The translations under genes and the position numbers were made by a program. Positions 24,677 through 34,158 of a stretch of DNA of 64,000 nt are shown piece after piece; position 1 is the stretch's first letter; each line of letters opens with the position of its first letter. A model generated the notes under the pieces. That model did not search any database. It had not been told where the DNA came from and was given only the letters and a program-made list of their open reading frames with translations. This DNA is from Aliiroseovarius sediminis (lineage in GTDB: Bacteria; Pseudomonadota; Alphaproteobacteria; Rhodobacterales; Rhodobacteraceae). The DNA lies in the NCBI RefSeq assembly GCF_022678485.1, contig NZ_JALBYP010000025.1:116053-180052 (forward strand), written 5' to 3'.

Positions 24677-25222
24677 GTGAAGTTTCCCAGACTGGCTGTT
24701 GCCGCAGTCGCCGTTTCAATTTCCAGCATGGCCATAGCTGGACCTGATGACACCACCAAGGCACTGATGAACGAAAGTGTTTCGTTGCTTGATTGGGGAA
24801 ATTTAAGGCTTCAACTCATACTTAACCGAAGGCCGTACAAAGGAAACTACTCATACGTAGATTATGATTTCGATGCAAACACGATAAAAATCGCGCATTT
24901 AGTTGATTATAAAGGTTCTGAGGAAGACGCCGAAAATTACTATCGCAGCTGGTTTGCGAGCGTTCGTGAGTGGGCAGGGTATGACAAAGACGGTACTGTG
25001 CAAGCGACCGGTTCGAATTATGGTTTGTTCGCAAACCTCTACGCTCACAATGGATATATTCAGGGATCAAGGGAAGATCTCGATTCACTATTGGCTGATC
25101 TAGAAAAGAAATTCCGCCTAGAAGTTCGGCACCCCCTAGCATCGGGACTTATGTCCTCGAGAACAATGATGAAATGCACCGGGAAGCTTCAAGGAACAGA
25201 AATTTCGATATCGGTTGAATAG
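24677..25222 (+). CDS. Secreted protein of unknown function, AT-rich
   Basis: The 181-residue protein starts with GTG just after an AGGAGG site and has a clear signal peptide ending near AIA (residue 22). The mature part is rich in Tyr and Asp (YKGNYSYVDYDFDANTIKIAHL) with no motif I recognise. Base composition is distinctly more AT-rich than its neighbours, with many rare-looking codons for this genome (ATA, AAA, TTA), suggesting recent acquisition. It is isolated between the thioesterase gene and ettA. Confidence 0.65.
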   Translation: MKFPRLAVAAVAVSISSMAIAGPDDTTKALMNESVSLLDWGNLRLQLILNRRPYKGNYSYVDYDFDANTIKIAHLVDYKGSEEDAENYYRSWFASVREWAGYDKDGTVQATGSNYGLFANLYAHNGYIQGSREDLDSLLADLEKKFRLEVRHPLASGLMSSRTMMKCTGKLQGTEISISVE

Positions 25223-25247
25223 ATGAACAGAGCGGCAGCATGTTCAT

Positions 25248-25271
25248 AAAAAACGGCCCCGAAGGGGACGC
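25248..25271 (-). terminator. Rho-independent terminator after ettA
   Basis: On the minus strand GTCCCC-TTCG-GGGGCC forms a stable tetraloop hairpin followed by GTTTTTTA. Confidence 0.8.
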
Positions 25272-25275
25272 TCTC

Positions 25276-26931
25276 CTACCTCGTAAACTTCTTATGCTTC
25301 AACCGCTTGGGCTCCAGCGCGTCCGGTCCAAGCCGTCGCTTCTTGTCCTCTTCGTAATCCTCGAAGTTGCCTTCGAACCACTCCACATGCGCTTCGCCTT
25401 CGAAGGCCAGGATGTGGGTACAGATACGGTCAAGGAAGAAGCGGTCGTGCGAAATGACGACAGCGCAGCCGGCGAAGTCGACCAGAGCGTCTTCAAGGGC
25501 GCGCAGGGTTTCGACATCCAAGTCGTTGGTGGGCTCATCCAGCAGCAGCACGTTGCCGCCTTCTTTCAACAGGCGCGCCATGTGGACGCGGTTGCGCTCA
25601 CCACCTGACAGCAGCGAGAGTTTCTTTTGCTGATCGCCGCCCTTGAAGTTGAAGGACGAACAGTATGCCCTTGAATTAACTTGCGCATCACCCAGTTCAA
25701 TCAACTCGGCCCCGGCTGAGATCGCTTCCCACACGGTGTCATTATCGTTCAGATCGTCGCGGGATTGGTCGACATAGGACAGCTTCACGGTGTCGCCAAT
25801 TTCGATCGTGCCCTCGTCTGGCGCCTCTTGCCCCGTGATCATCTTGAACAGGGTCGATTTACCTGCGCCGTTAGGACCGATGACGCCGACAATGCCACCG
25901 GGGGGCAGGCTGAAATCCAGCCCTTCAATCAACAGCTTGTCGCCCATGTGTTTTTTCAGGCCCTCAACCTCGATCACTTTGGACCCCAAACGCGGCCCGT
26001 TGGGGATGACGATCTGGGCGCGGCCGACCTTGTCACGTTCGGACTGATTGGCCATTTCGTTATAAGCGTTGATCCGGGCTTTGGATTTTGCCTGACGGGC
26101 CTTCTGCCCCTGACGCATCCATTCCAGTTCGCGTTCCAGCGTTTTCTGCTTGGACTTGTCCTCGCGTGCTTCCTGCGCCAGCCGCTTGGCCTTCTGCTCC
26201 AACCAAGCAGAATAGTTGCCTTCGTAAGGAATGCCGCTGCCACGGTCGAGTTCCAAGATCCAACCGGTGATGTCATCCAGAAAATAGCGGTCGTGGGTGA
26301 CGATCAGGATGGTACCTTTGTAGTCAATCAGGTGCTGTTGCAGCCACGCGATGGTTTCCGCGTCAAGGTGGTTGGTCGGCTCGTCCAGCAACAGCATGTC
26401 GGGGGCTTCCAGCAGCAGCTTGCACAGCGCCACACGACGCTTTTCACCACCCGATAAGGTTGTCACGTCTGCGTCATCAGGGGGGCAGCGCAGCGCTTCC
26501 ATGGATACATCAATCTGCGCGTCGAGATCCCAGAGGTTTTGGGCGTCGATCTCATCCTGCAGCTTGGCCATTTCCTCGGCGGTTTCGTCCGAGTAGTTCA
26601 TGGCGAGTTCGTTATAGCGCTCTAGGATCGCCTTCTTCTCGGCCACGCCGTTCATGACGTTACCGCGCACGTCCAGAGATGGGTCAAGTTCAGGCTCCTG
26701 TGGCAGATAGCCGACGGTGGCGCCTTCGGCCGCCCATGCCTCGCCCTGAAAATCCTTGTCGATGCCAGCCATGATCCGCATCAGCGTCGATTTACCGGAG
26801 CCGTTGACACCGACGACACCGATTTTCACGCCGGGCAAGAAGCTGAGATGGATGTTTTCAAAGCACTTCTTGCCACCGGGATAGGTCTTGGAAACTCCGT
26901 CCATGTGGTAAACGTATTGATAAGCGGCCAT
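25276..26931 (-). CDS. ettA: Energy-dependent translational throttle EttA (ABC-F)
   Basis: The 551-residue soluble ABC-F protein has two ATPase cassettes, with Walker A GVNGSGKST and GPNGAGKST, signatures LSGGEKRRV and LSGGERNRV, and a linker rich in basic residues (KQKTLERELEWMRQGQKARQAKSKAR). EttA binds the ribosomal E site and gates entry into elongation according to ATP/ADP. Its length and the N-terminal AYQYVYHMDGVSKTYPGGKK match EttA rather than Uup. The ATG at 26931 is chosen; upstream in-frame extension is not family-like. Confidence 0.93.
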   Translation of the reverse strand: MAAYQYVYHMDGVSKTYPGGKKCFENIHLSFLPGVKIGVVGVNGSGKSTLMRIMAGIDKDFQGEAWAAEGATVGYLPQEPELDPSLDVRGNVMNGVAEKKAILERYNELAMNYSDETAEEMAKLQDEIDAQNLWDLDAQIDVSMEALRCPPDDADVTTLSGGEKRRVALCKLLLEAPDMLLLDEPTNHLDAETIAWLQQHLIDYKGTILIVTHDRYFLDDITGWILELDRGSGIPYEGNYSAWLEQKAKRLAQEAREDKSKQKTLERELEWMRQGQKARQAKSKARINAYNEMANQSERDKVGRAQIVIPNGPRLGSKVIEVEGLKKHMGDKLLIEGLDFSLPPGGIVGVIGPNGAGKSTLFKMITGQEAPDEGTIEIGDTVKLSYVDQSRDDLNDNDTVWEAISAGAELIELGDAQVNSRAYCSSFNFKGGDQQKKLSLLSGGERNRVHMARLLKEGGNVLLLDEPTNDLDVETLRALEDALVDFAGCAVVISHDRFFLDRICTHILAFEGEAHVEWFEGNFEDYEEDKKRRLGPDALEPKRLKHKKFTR

Positions 26932-27064
26932 AGGATGTGTCCTCGGGAAGATTGCGTCAGGATGTGATAGCCAAGGTGGACGGTGGGTGCAACACACGAC
27001 ACGAATGCTCAGGTACTGCCCAATCTGTTGGACGTTCAAACATTCAGTGCGTAACATAGTGCAA

Positions 27065-27646
27065 ATGATAACATCGAATTACACCAGTATGGTCGTCGCG
27101 GTTTTGCTGTTCATGGCAACACCCGTGATATCGCAGGTCACGAACTTCTCAACCGAGGGGAATTTGCAGCCGCGTTATGACCCGCCCTGCTTGACCCTTG
27201 ACGAGGTGCAGAACGATTATTCGCCCGCTGATCTGGCGGTAAGTCTGAGAAAGTGTTTTGCGGGGGGGGATGATGTGAAGGCCGCAGAGCTATTGATCCT
27301 TCTTCAACTGCGTGGGGAGCTTGATCGAAAGCGCGTCAAGGACGAAACGGCGCATGGGGCTTATCAAGTTCTGTCGCAGAATGTCGCGGGTGAATTCCCC
27401 GATGAATGGCGCGCGCGCATGGCGTCGGCTTTTGAAAGTTTCGGCGATACGGGTTCGCCAAAGCATGATGCGTTCTGCACGCTTATGCGCAAATGGGGAC
27501 CACCCGCGCATTCGCCCGACTATATGATACAGCATGGCCTTGGTGCGTTTCGTGACACGACCGAAGGGAATGGATTGGTCGAGGGGTTCAACCCGGACGC
27601 TGCATGGAATGGCCTGTTGTCGGGCTATATTAAATGTTCCGGGTGA
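27065..27646 (+). CDS. Secreted protein of unknown function with four cysteines
   Basis: The 193-residue protein opens with a hydrophobic signal-like segment (MVVAVLLFMATPVISQ, about 9-24). The mature chain has four Cys (PPCLTL, RKCFAGG, AFCTLM, IKCSG), suggesting two disulfides in the periplasm. I do not recognise a family. The ATG at 27065 lacks a clear ribosome site; ATG 27089 would shorten the signal peptide. It is divergent from ettA and followed by an aldo/keto reductase. Confidence 0.6.
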   Translation: MITSNYTSMVVAVLLFMATPVISQVTNFSTEGNLQPRYDPPCLTLDEVQNDYSPADLAVSLRKCFAGGDDVKAAELLILLQLRGELDRKRVKDETAHGAYQVLSQNVAGEFPDEWRARMASAFESFGDTGSPKHDAFCTLMRKWGPPAHSPDYMIQHGLGAFRDTTEGNGLVEGFNPDAAWNGLLSGYIKCSG

Positions 27647-27736
27647 CAGTTCCGGGTGGCTGAAACACGCAACTGCGTTTGACTTCCGCGTGTCTTGGCC
27701 AGACAAAGGGCGCAGGGCAATTTCGAAGGAGCACGC

Positions 27737-28774
27737 ATGACCTATCGTCCGGCCGAAGATCGTTATGAAAAGATGAACTATCGGCGCTGTGGGGCGTCGG
27801 GGTTGAAACTGCCGGCGGTCAGCTTGGGGCTGTGGCATAACTTCGGGCACGACTTTGCGCACACGACCAAGCAGGCGATTTGCCGGGCGGCGTTTGACAA
27901 CGGGATCACGCATTTCGATCTGGCCAACAACTACGGCCCTCCTGCCGGCAGCGCGGAAGAGGCGTTTGGCGAGATATTGCAGACGGATTTCGCGGGTTTT
28001 CGCGATGAGCTGATCATAAGTTCCAAAGCTGGATATGATATGTGGCCGGGGCCTTATGGCGAATGGGGCAGCCGAAAATATCTGATTGCGTCTTGCGACC
28101 AAAGCTTGAAACGGCTGGGCGTCGAATACGTTGATATTTTCTACAGCCACCGTTTCGACCCTGACACCCCGCTTGAGGAGACAATGGGCGCGCTGGATCA
28201 CATCGTGCGCTCGGGGCGGGCACTATATGCCGGGATCTCCAGCTATAACAGCCAACGCACGCGCGAGGCGGTGGCGATCCTGAACGATCTGGGGACGCCT
28301 TGTCTGATCCACCAACCCAGTTACAATATGCTGAATCGCTGGGTCGAGCGGGACGGTCTGAAGGATACTCTGACGGAACTAGGGGTCGGGTCGATTGCCT
28401 TCACACCGTTGGCGCAGGGGCTTTTGACGGGCAAGTATCTGAAAGGCATCCCGGCGGATAGCCGTGCGGCCCAAGGCAAGTCGCTGGCGCCGGATCTCGT
28501 GTCTGACACGGTCATCGAAAACCTGCGCGCGTTGGCGGATATCGCGAAACGTCGCGGCCAGACATTACCGCAACTGGCGATTGCGTGGGTGTTGCGCAAC
28601 GGCGCGATCACAAGCGCGCTGATTGGTGCGTCGCGCCCACAGCAAGTTCTGGATTGTGTCGGTGCTGTCGATAATCTGGACTTCACGCAGGACGAACTGG
28701 ATCAGATCGACGCCTGCATCACCGAGGAAACCGTGAACCTTTGGGCGGCTTCGTCCGAGACTGATCGGGGTTGA
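27737..28774 (+). CDS. Aldo/keto reductase (YghZ/Gpr type)
   Basis: The 345-residue NADPH-dependent oxidoreductase resembles YghZ, L-glyceraldehyde 3-phosphate reductase. It contains HFDLANNYGPPAGSAEEAFG with the catalytic Asp and Tyr, the Lys in IISSKAGYDMWPGPYG, and a late cofactor-binding IGASRPQQV. GAAGGAG precedes the ATG at 27737. The physiological aldehyde is unknown. Confidence 0.88.
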   Translation: MTYRPAEDRYEKMNYRRCGASGLKLPAVSLGLWHNFGHDFAHTTKQAICRAAFDNGITHFDLANNYGPPAGSAEEAFGEILQTDFAGFRDELIISSKAGYDMWPGPYGEWGSRKYLIASCDQSLKRLGVEYVDIFYSHRFDPDTPLEETMGALDHIVRSGRALYAGISSYNSQRTREAVAILNDLGTPCLIHQPSYNMLNRWVERDGLKDTLTELGVGSIAFTPLAQGLLTGKYLKGIPADSRAAQGKSLAPDLVSDTVIENLRALADIAKRRGQTLPQLAIAWVLRNGAITSALIGASRPQQVLDCVGAVDNLDFTQDELDQIDACITEETVNLWAASSETDRG

Positions 28775-28807
28775 CCGCCGCAATCCGGGCTGGGTGAGTG
28801 AAGTCAT

Positions 28808-29404
28808 ATGCGTCATGAATTGCCCTATGCACGGCCCGGTCAGGTGATCGGACTTCTGGGCGGATCGTTTGATCCGGCCCATCAGGGTCATGCCCATATC
28901 ACCCGAGAGGGGTTGAGACGATTTGGGCTGGATCGGGTCTGGTGGTTGGTCACGCCTGGCAACCCACTGAAGGCCAACGGCCCTGCGCCGATCGCGGACC
29001 GCATGGCCCGAGCACGCGAAGTGATGCAGCACCCACGCGTCTGCATCACAGATATCGAGAGGCGCACCGGCACGCGTTTCACCGCCGAGACATTGCAGGC
29101 GTTGCAGTTTCTGTATCCCGGTGTGCGGTTCGTCTGGCTTATGGGGGCTGACAATTTGGCGGATTTTCACCGTTGGGAGCGTTGGGAATGGATTATGGAA
29201 AACGTACCCGTCGGTGTGATCGCGCGTCCCGGCGACCGGGTCGCCGCGCGGATGTCGCCCGCCGCCAAGAAGTATCAAGACGCACGATTGCCCGGCTGGA
29301 AGGCGCGTCTGTTACCTTTCGCAACCGCCCCCGCGTGGTCGCTGATCAATGTGCCGATGGTGGATATCTCATCCTCTCAAATTCGTGCGCGCGGGGATTG
29401 GTAG
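28808..29404 (+). CDS. nadD: Nicotinate-nucleotide adenylyltransferase NadD
   Basis: The 198-residue enzyme adenylates nicotinate mononucleotide in NAD synthesis. The nucleotidyltransferase motif [13 protein letters not shown] (HxGH) occurs at the start, [11 protein letters not shown] and the C-terminal [10 protein letters not shown] motif follow. It lies 34 bases after the aldo/keto reductase and 87 before the PBP4-type gene; rsfS, often next to nadD, is absent here. Confidence 0.92.
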   Translation: MRHELPYARPGQVIGLLGGSFDPAHQGHAHITREGLRRFGLDRVWWLVTPGNPLKANGPAPIADRMARAREVMQHPRVCITDIERRTGTRFTAETLQALQFLYPGVRFVWLMGADNLADFHRWERWEWIMENVPVGVIARPGDRVAARMSPAAKKYQDARLPGWKARLLPFATAPAWSLINVPMVDISSSQIRARGDW

Positions 29405-29491
29405 GAAGAGCACCCTATAATCTGACAAGGCGCGCCCAGGTGGCCAAAATATCGACTTGCCCCGAACCTATCCGCGCGGTTTACTCGGCCC

Positions 29492-30982
29492 ATGGTTAAG
29501 AAGATTTCAAGACGCGCGTTATTGGGCGGGCTGGGGGCGACTTTGGCCAGCCCTGCTTGGGCCAATGCGCCCACGCGCTCCATCCGTCCGGCGCCCAAAT
29601 CGTCCGACTTTGTCAAACGCACGATACCCAGCGCCGAGGCGCTGATCGCGGACGCCAGGCTGGGCGGGAAAATCGGCTTTGTCGTGGCCGATGCGCGAAC
29701 GGGCGAAATTCTTGAAGCGAAAAGCCCGGTGCTGCCCTTGCCACCCGCCAGTGTCGCCAAGGCGATCACGGCGGCCTATGGTATCTCGACCTTGGGGCTT
29801 GAGCATCGGTTCACGACCGAGGTCGTTGCGACCGGCCCGATCGAGGCGGGCGTGGTGCAAGGCGATCTGGTGCTTGTGGGTGGCGGTGATCCGACGTTGG
29901 ACACCGACGCGTTGGTTGCGCTTTCCAAAGGCTTGAAAGAAAAGGGCATTATGGCCATCAAGGGCGATTTTGTCGTCTATGGGGGGCAGCTTCCCTATCA
30001 GCGGATGATCGATCCGGGTCAACCTGACCATTTGGGTTACAACCCGGCAGTCGCGGGTTTGAACCTGAATTACAACCGCGTGCATTTCGAATGGAAACGG
30101 ACGGGACAGGATTTTGACGTGGCGATGGATGCGCGGTCGGGGCGGTTCCGCCCTGCCGTCAAAATGGCGCGGATGCAGATCATTGACCGCAAGGGGCCTG
30201 TCTATACCTACGAGGATGCCAAGGGCGTCGACAATTGGACGGTCGCCCGGGGCGCGTTGGGCAAGGGCGGGTCGCGCTGGTTGCCGGTGCGCCGTCCCGA
30301 CCTTTACGCGGGCGAGGTGTTTCAGGTGTTGGCGCGTTCTGATGGCATCCGCTTGCCGGGCCCGGTGGTCAGCACCACGCCGCCAACAGGCACAACTCTT
30401 GCCGCCCATAGTTCGCGCCCTCTGATGGATGTGGCGCGGGGGATGTTGAAATATTCAACCAACCTGACCGCCGAGGTGATCGGGCTGTCGGCGTCGTCCG
30501 CCCGGGGCGAGGCACCGGAAAGTCTGGCGGCTTCGGGGGCTGCGATGGCCAAGTGGATGAACACCGAACTGGGTGCGCGGCGGGCCACGTTCCAAGACCA
30601 CAGCGGGTTGAGCGATCGGTCCCGCGTGTCGGCTAACGATATGGTCAAGGCGCTGGTCAGCGCGGGGCCGGACGGTTATCTGCATGACCTGATGAAGGAT
30701 CTGACACCGTTGGACCGTCTGGGGCGTCCCGTTTATGACTCCAGTTATTCTATCAAAGCAAAAACCGGGACGCTGAACTTCGTCAGTTCGCTTGCAGGCT
30801 ATCTGACCGGGCCGGACGGCACGCCGCTGTCTTTCGCGATCTTCACCGCCGATCTGGACCGCCGCGCGGCCATCCCAAAGGCTGAGCGCGAACGGCCGAA
30901 AGGCGCGAAAGGGTGGAGCCGCCAGTCGCGCTGGCTGCAACACCAGCTTTTGTCGCGTTGGGCGCTGACCTACGGCGGGTGA
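29492..30982 (+). CDS. dacB: D-alanyl-D-alanine carboxypeptidase/endopeptidase, PBP4 type
   Basis: The 496-residue S13 peptidase trims peptidoglycan cross-links in the periplasm. The export signal begins KKISRRALLGG, Tat-like with twin Arg, ending near AWA. The penicillin-binding triad is visible: SxxK at 87-90 (SVAK), SxN as STN in KYSTNLT, and KTG in KAKTGTLNF. Length matches DacB. Confidence 0.9.
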   Translation: MVKKISRRALLGGLGATLASPAWANAPTRSIRPAPKSSDFVKRTIPSAEALIADARLGGKIGFVVADARTGEILEAKSPVLPLPPASVAKAITAAYGISTLGLEHRFTTEVVATGPIEAGVVQGDLVLVGGGDPTLDTDALVALSKGLKEKGIMAIKGDFVVYGGQLPYQRMIDPGQPDHLGYNPAVAGLNLNYNRVHFEWKRTGQDFDVAMDARSGRFRPAVKMARMQIIDRKGPVYTYEDAKGVDNWTVARGALGKGGSRWLPVRRPDLYAGEVFQVLARSDGIRLPGPVVSTTPPTGTTLAAHSSRPLMDVARGMLKYSTNLTAEVIGLSASSARGEAPESLAASGAAMAKWMNTELGARRATFQDHSGLSDRSRVSANDMVKALVSAGPDGYLHDLMKDLTPLDRLGRPVYDSSYSIKAKTGTLNFVSSLAGYLTGPDGTPLSFAIFTADLDRRAAIPKAERERPKGAKGWSRQSRWLQHQLLSRWALTYGG

Positions 30983-31006
30983 CGGGAACGCCGTGGGCGC
31001 CTTTGT

Positions 31007-31705
31007 TCATGACTGCGACGGGATATCTACCGCGGCTTGCGAGGCAGGGCGGTCAGCACAGCCCGTATGCCAGCGCAGCACATTCGCATAGGATTCAAGC
31101 CCCAGCACGTCGGCCGCCTTATATCCGGTGAACAACGCGCGCACCCAAGGCCAGATCGCGATGTCGGCGATGGAATACGCATCGCCTGCAACGAAAGAGC
31201 GACCTTCAAGCCTTTGATCAAGAACGGATAACAGCCGCTTTGTCTCGTTTGTGTAGCGCTGCAGCGGGCGGGGGTCTTCGATCTCTTTTCCGCCAAAGGC
31301 ATAGAAGAACCCGAACTGCCCCAGCATCGGCCCCAAGCCGCCCATCTGCCACATCAGCCATTGCATAACCTCGGCCCGTTCGGTGGGGTCTTGGGGTATG
31401 AATTTACCTGTTTTTTCAGCTAAATATATAAGGATCGCACCGCTTTCCCATAAAGGTAGCGGGCGTCCGCCGGGGCCGTCGGGGTCGATGATCGCGGGGA
31501 TCTTGTTGTTGGGGTTTAGCGACAGGAATTCCGGCGTGAATTGGTCATTGGTGGCGAAGCTGACCAGATGCGCTTCGTAAGGCAGGCCGGTTTCTTCCAA
31601 CATGGCCGAAACCTTGACCCCATTCGGGGTCGGTAGCGAATAAAGCTGGATCACGCTGGGGTCTTTGGCAGGCCAGCGTTTGGTCACGTCGAACTGGTCG
31701 AGCAT
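31007..31705 (-). CDS. Glutathione S-transferase (YfcG-like)
   Basis: The 232-residue protein has an N-terminal thioredoxin-like domain (IQLYSLPTPNGVKVSAMLEE... NPNNKIPAIIDPDG...LPLWESGAILIYLAE) and an all-helical C-terminal domain with SIADIAIWPWV. The TPNG and ESGA motifs resemble the YfcG/YghU group, which act as disulfide-bond reductases with glutathione. It is convergent with the dacB-like gene, and is the first gene of its strand here. Confidence 0.85.
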   Translation of the reverse strand: MLDQFDVTKRWPAKDPSVIQLYSLPTPNGVKVSAMLEETGLPYEAHLVSFATNDQFTPEFLSLNPNNKIPAIIDPDGPGGRPLPLWESGAILIYLAEKTGKFIPQDPTERAEVMQWLMWQMGGLGPMLGQFGFFYAFGGKEIEDPRPLQRYTNETKRLLSVLDQRLEGRSFVAGDAYSIADIAIWPWVRALFTGYKAADVLGLESYANVLRWHTGCADRPASQAAVDIPSQS

Positions 31706-31753
31706 GTCGGTCCTTTCAGGGAGGGTATCGTCGTCCGCGCGGTGCGGGCGGGG

Positions 31754-32176
31754 TCACAAGGTCATATGTCGGGCGCGGGCGCCCCGTTCGATGGCCGCGG
31801 CGTGCAGGCGGTCGATGTTCAACTCGTATCTGATTTCCTCGAGCAGACGCAACTCGGTATTGCGCAGAGCGCCGTCTGCGGCGGCCACGTCGCAAGCCAG
31901 CGCATAGGCGGTTTCCCACAGCGTTTCCGGCAGGTTGTCGCGAACCAGCCCGAACAGCGCATCCAGCCCGTCTTCAACGCTGAACAGGTCGAATACGGTT
32001 TGCGATACTGTCTTGACCCTGTCGGCGTCATAGGTCGCAAACACGGGCAGATGATTGACGATTTCTTCGATCTTGACCAGTTCGGCCGAGTTGATCTGTT
32101 CGTCCGACGCCGAGACTGCGATCATGACAGCGATCAGGCAATCTTCGGGGGTCAGCGAATGGGGGATGCTTTGCAC
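31754..32176 (-). CDS. TerB-like (tellurite resistance family) protein
   Basis: The 140-residue mostly helical acidic protein has the TerB pattern: LTPEDCLIAVMIAVSASDEQINSAELVKIEEIV and ACDVAAADGALRNTELRLLEEI, the metal-binding acidic repeats of that fold. I place the start at a GTG (32176) with GGAG eight bases before it; upstream in-frame codons would extend across the lysS promoter without similarity. Tellurite resistance is not implied by one gene; function unknown. Confidence 0.75.
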   Translation of the reverse strand: MQSIPHSLTPEDCLIAVMIAVSASDEQINSAELVKIEEIVNHLPVFATYDADRVKTVSQTVFDLFSVEDGLDALFGLVRDNLPETLWETAYALACDVAAADGALRNTELRLLEEIRYELNIDRLHAAAIERGARARHMTL

Positions 32177-32297
32177 GTTGGAGGCTCCTGTTTGTTGCGG
32201 TGCAGAATATTGACCCGACGCCAACATCGCAATAGGGAGTGAGACGATCACCATGCGCGTGGGGCAGGTGCCCCGTGCCACGAAAGGAAAATGCACG

Positions 32298-33944
32298 ATG
32301 TCCGAGATGCGAGACGCCGCGATGAGCTCCAAAGCCTGGCCCTTTGAAGAGGCGCGCCGGGTGCTCAAACGCTATCAAAAGGCACCGCCGGAAAAGGGAT
32401 TCGTGCTGTTCGAAACCGGTTACGGCCCGTCGGGGCTGCCTCATATCGGCACCTTTGGCGAGGTGGCGCGCACAACGATGATCAAGCGCGCCTTCGAGGT
32501 GATTTCCGACATCCCGACCAAGCTGATCTGCTTTTCCGACGATCTTGACGGGATGCGCAAAATTCCCGGCAACGTGCCCAATGCAGAGGGGTTGCAGGAG
32601 CATTTGCAAAAACCGCTGACATCGGTCCCTGATCCGTTTGGCACCCATGACAGTTTCGGAGATCACAACAACGCCATGTTGCGCCGGTTCCTGGACACGT
32701 TCGGCTTTGAATACGAGTTCTATTCGGCCACTGAATTCTATCGCTCGGGTCAGTTCGACGAGGTGCTGAAGCGCGCCGTCGATAAATATGACGAGATCAT
32801 GGAGGTCATGCTGGCCAGTCTGCGCGAAGAGCGGCGTCAGTCCTATTCCATCTTTCTGCCGATCCACCCCGAAACCGGGCGGGTGCTTTATGTGCCGATG
32901 AAAGAGGTGAATGCCGAGAACCACACCATCACCTTCGACGACGAGAACGGGCGCGAATGGACGCTGCCGGTGACTGGCGGTAATGTTAAGCTGCAATGGA
33001 AACCTGATTTCGGCGCGCGCTGGGCCGCGCTGGAAGTCGATTTCGAGATGTATGGCAAGGACCATTCCACCAACACGCCGATCTATGACAAGATTTGCCG
33101 CATCCTTGGTTGGCGTGCGCCGGAGCATTTCACATATGAGTTGTTTCTTGATGCTCATGGTCAGAAGATTTCGAAAACTTCGGGGAACGGGATTTCGATT
33201 GATGAATGGCTAACCTACGCGTCGACCGAAAGCCTTTCGTATTTCATGTATCTGAAGCCGAAAACCGCCAAGCGGATGCATTTTGATGTGATCCCGAAGG
33301 CAATGGACGAGTATCACCAGCAACTGCGCGCATATCCGACACAGGATGCGAAAGCGCAGTTGAACAACCCCGTGTGGCATATCCACGGGGGCGATGTGCC
33401 CGTGTCGAACATGGTGGTATCGTTCTCAATGTTGCTCAACCTTGCCTCGGTCGCATCTGCGGATGACAAGGATCAGTTGTGGGGCTTCATCAAGCGGTAT
33501 GCGCCGGATGCCTCGCCCGATACCCATTCCGATCTGGATGCTGCCGCCGGGTATGCCGTTAAGTATTTTCAGGACTTCGTGGCGCCCGCGCGCACCTTCC
33601 GGGCGCCGACCGATCAGGAACGCGCGGCGATGGAAGAATTGGCGGCTGCTTTCCGCGATGGTGACACCGCGCTGGACGTGATCGCTCGCAAGAACGCGCA
33701 GATGGGAAATGATGACCCGGCGCCCGAGGTTGATTTCACCTCGGATGAATTCCTGCAATCCATCGTTTTCGCCGTGGGCAAGCTGCATGGGTTCGACAAT
33801 CTGCGCGACTGGTTCAAGGCACTATACGAGGTGCTGATGGGCGCGAGCCAAGGCCCGCGTTTTGGCAGTTTTGCCGCCCTCTACGGTCCGGAAGAAACCG
33901 CCACTTTGATTGATCAGGGGCTGGCGGGCGACCTGATGAAATAG
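32298..33944 (+). CDS. lysS: Lysyl-tRNA synthetase, class I
   Basis: The 548-residue enzyme charges tRNA-Lys. It has the class I signatures PHIG at 48-51 (in [13 protein letters not shown]) and KISKTSGNG as the KMSKS loop, so it is the archaeal-type class I LysRS also found in alphaproteobacteria, rather than the class II enzyme. An AAAGGA site precedes the ATG at 32298. It ends with a strong terminator. Confidence 0.93.
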   Translation: MSEMRDAAMSSKAWPFEEARRVLKRYQKAPPEKGFVLFETGYGPSGLPHIGTFGEVARTTMIKRAFEVISDIPTKLICFSDDLDGMRKIPGNVPNAEGLQEHLQKPLTSVPDPFGTHDSFGDHNNAMLRRFLDTFGFEYEFYSATEFYRSGQFDEVLKRAVDKYDEIMEVMLASLREERRQSYSIFLPIHPETGRVLYVPMKEVNAENHTITFDDENGREWTLPVTGGNVKLQWKPDFGARWAALEVDFEMYGKDHSTNTPIYDKICRILGWRAPEHFTYELFLDAHGQKISKTSGNGISIDEWLTYASTESLSYFMYLKPKTAKRMHFDVIPKAMDEYHQQLRAYPTQDAKAQLNNPVWHIHGGDVPVSNMVVSFSMLLNLASVASADDKDQLWGFIKRYAPDASPDTHSDLDAAAGYAVKYFQDFVAPARTFRAPTDQERAAMEELAAAFRDGDTALDVIARKNAQMGNDDPAPEVDFTSDEFLQSIVFAVGKLHGFDNLRDWFKALYEVLMGASQGPRFGSFAALYGPEETATLIDQGLAGDLMK

Positions 33945-33972
33945 GATCGATCTTTAGATCTCGCTGACAAAG

Positions 33973-34001
33973 CGGCGCACCATCACGGTGCGCCGTTTTT
34001 T
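33973..34001 (+). terminator. Terminator after lysyl-tRNA synthetase gene
   Basis: A perfect nine-base stem CGGCGCACC / GGTGCGCCG with a five-base loop is followed by TTTTTT. Confidence 0.88.
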
Positions 34002-34158
34002 GTTGATGCAACGCCCCTGCGCACGGTGCTGTTAACCCTCGTTAAGCCCGGATTGCTAGCCCTGTCAGCGGTTTACCCCCGCACCCGACGCGATGGTGCA
34101 AGCGTGGCTGATGCGCGGCCACCGGGGGTTTGCATGTCTGGACCTGAAAGGGAAATCA
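34002..34158 (+). promoter_or_regulatory. Upstream region of the beta-helix gene
   Basis: The sequence TTAACCCTCGTTAAG at 34032-34046 has two TTAA half sites separated by six bases, one short of the CtrA consensus TTAA-N7-TTAA. A ribosome site AAAGGGAAATCA directly precedes the ATG. Promoter assignment is tentative. Confidence 0.3.

Noticed and set aside
34032..34046. CtrA box before the beta-helix gene
   Set aside because: The TTAA half sites are six rather than seven bases apart, so it is not called as a CtrA site, only noted as suggestive.
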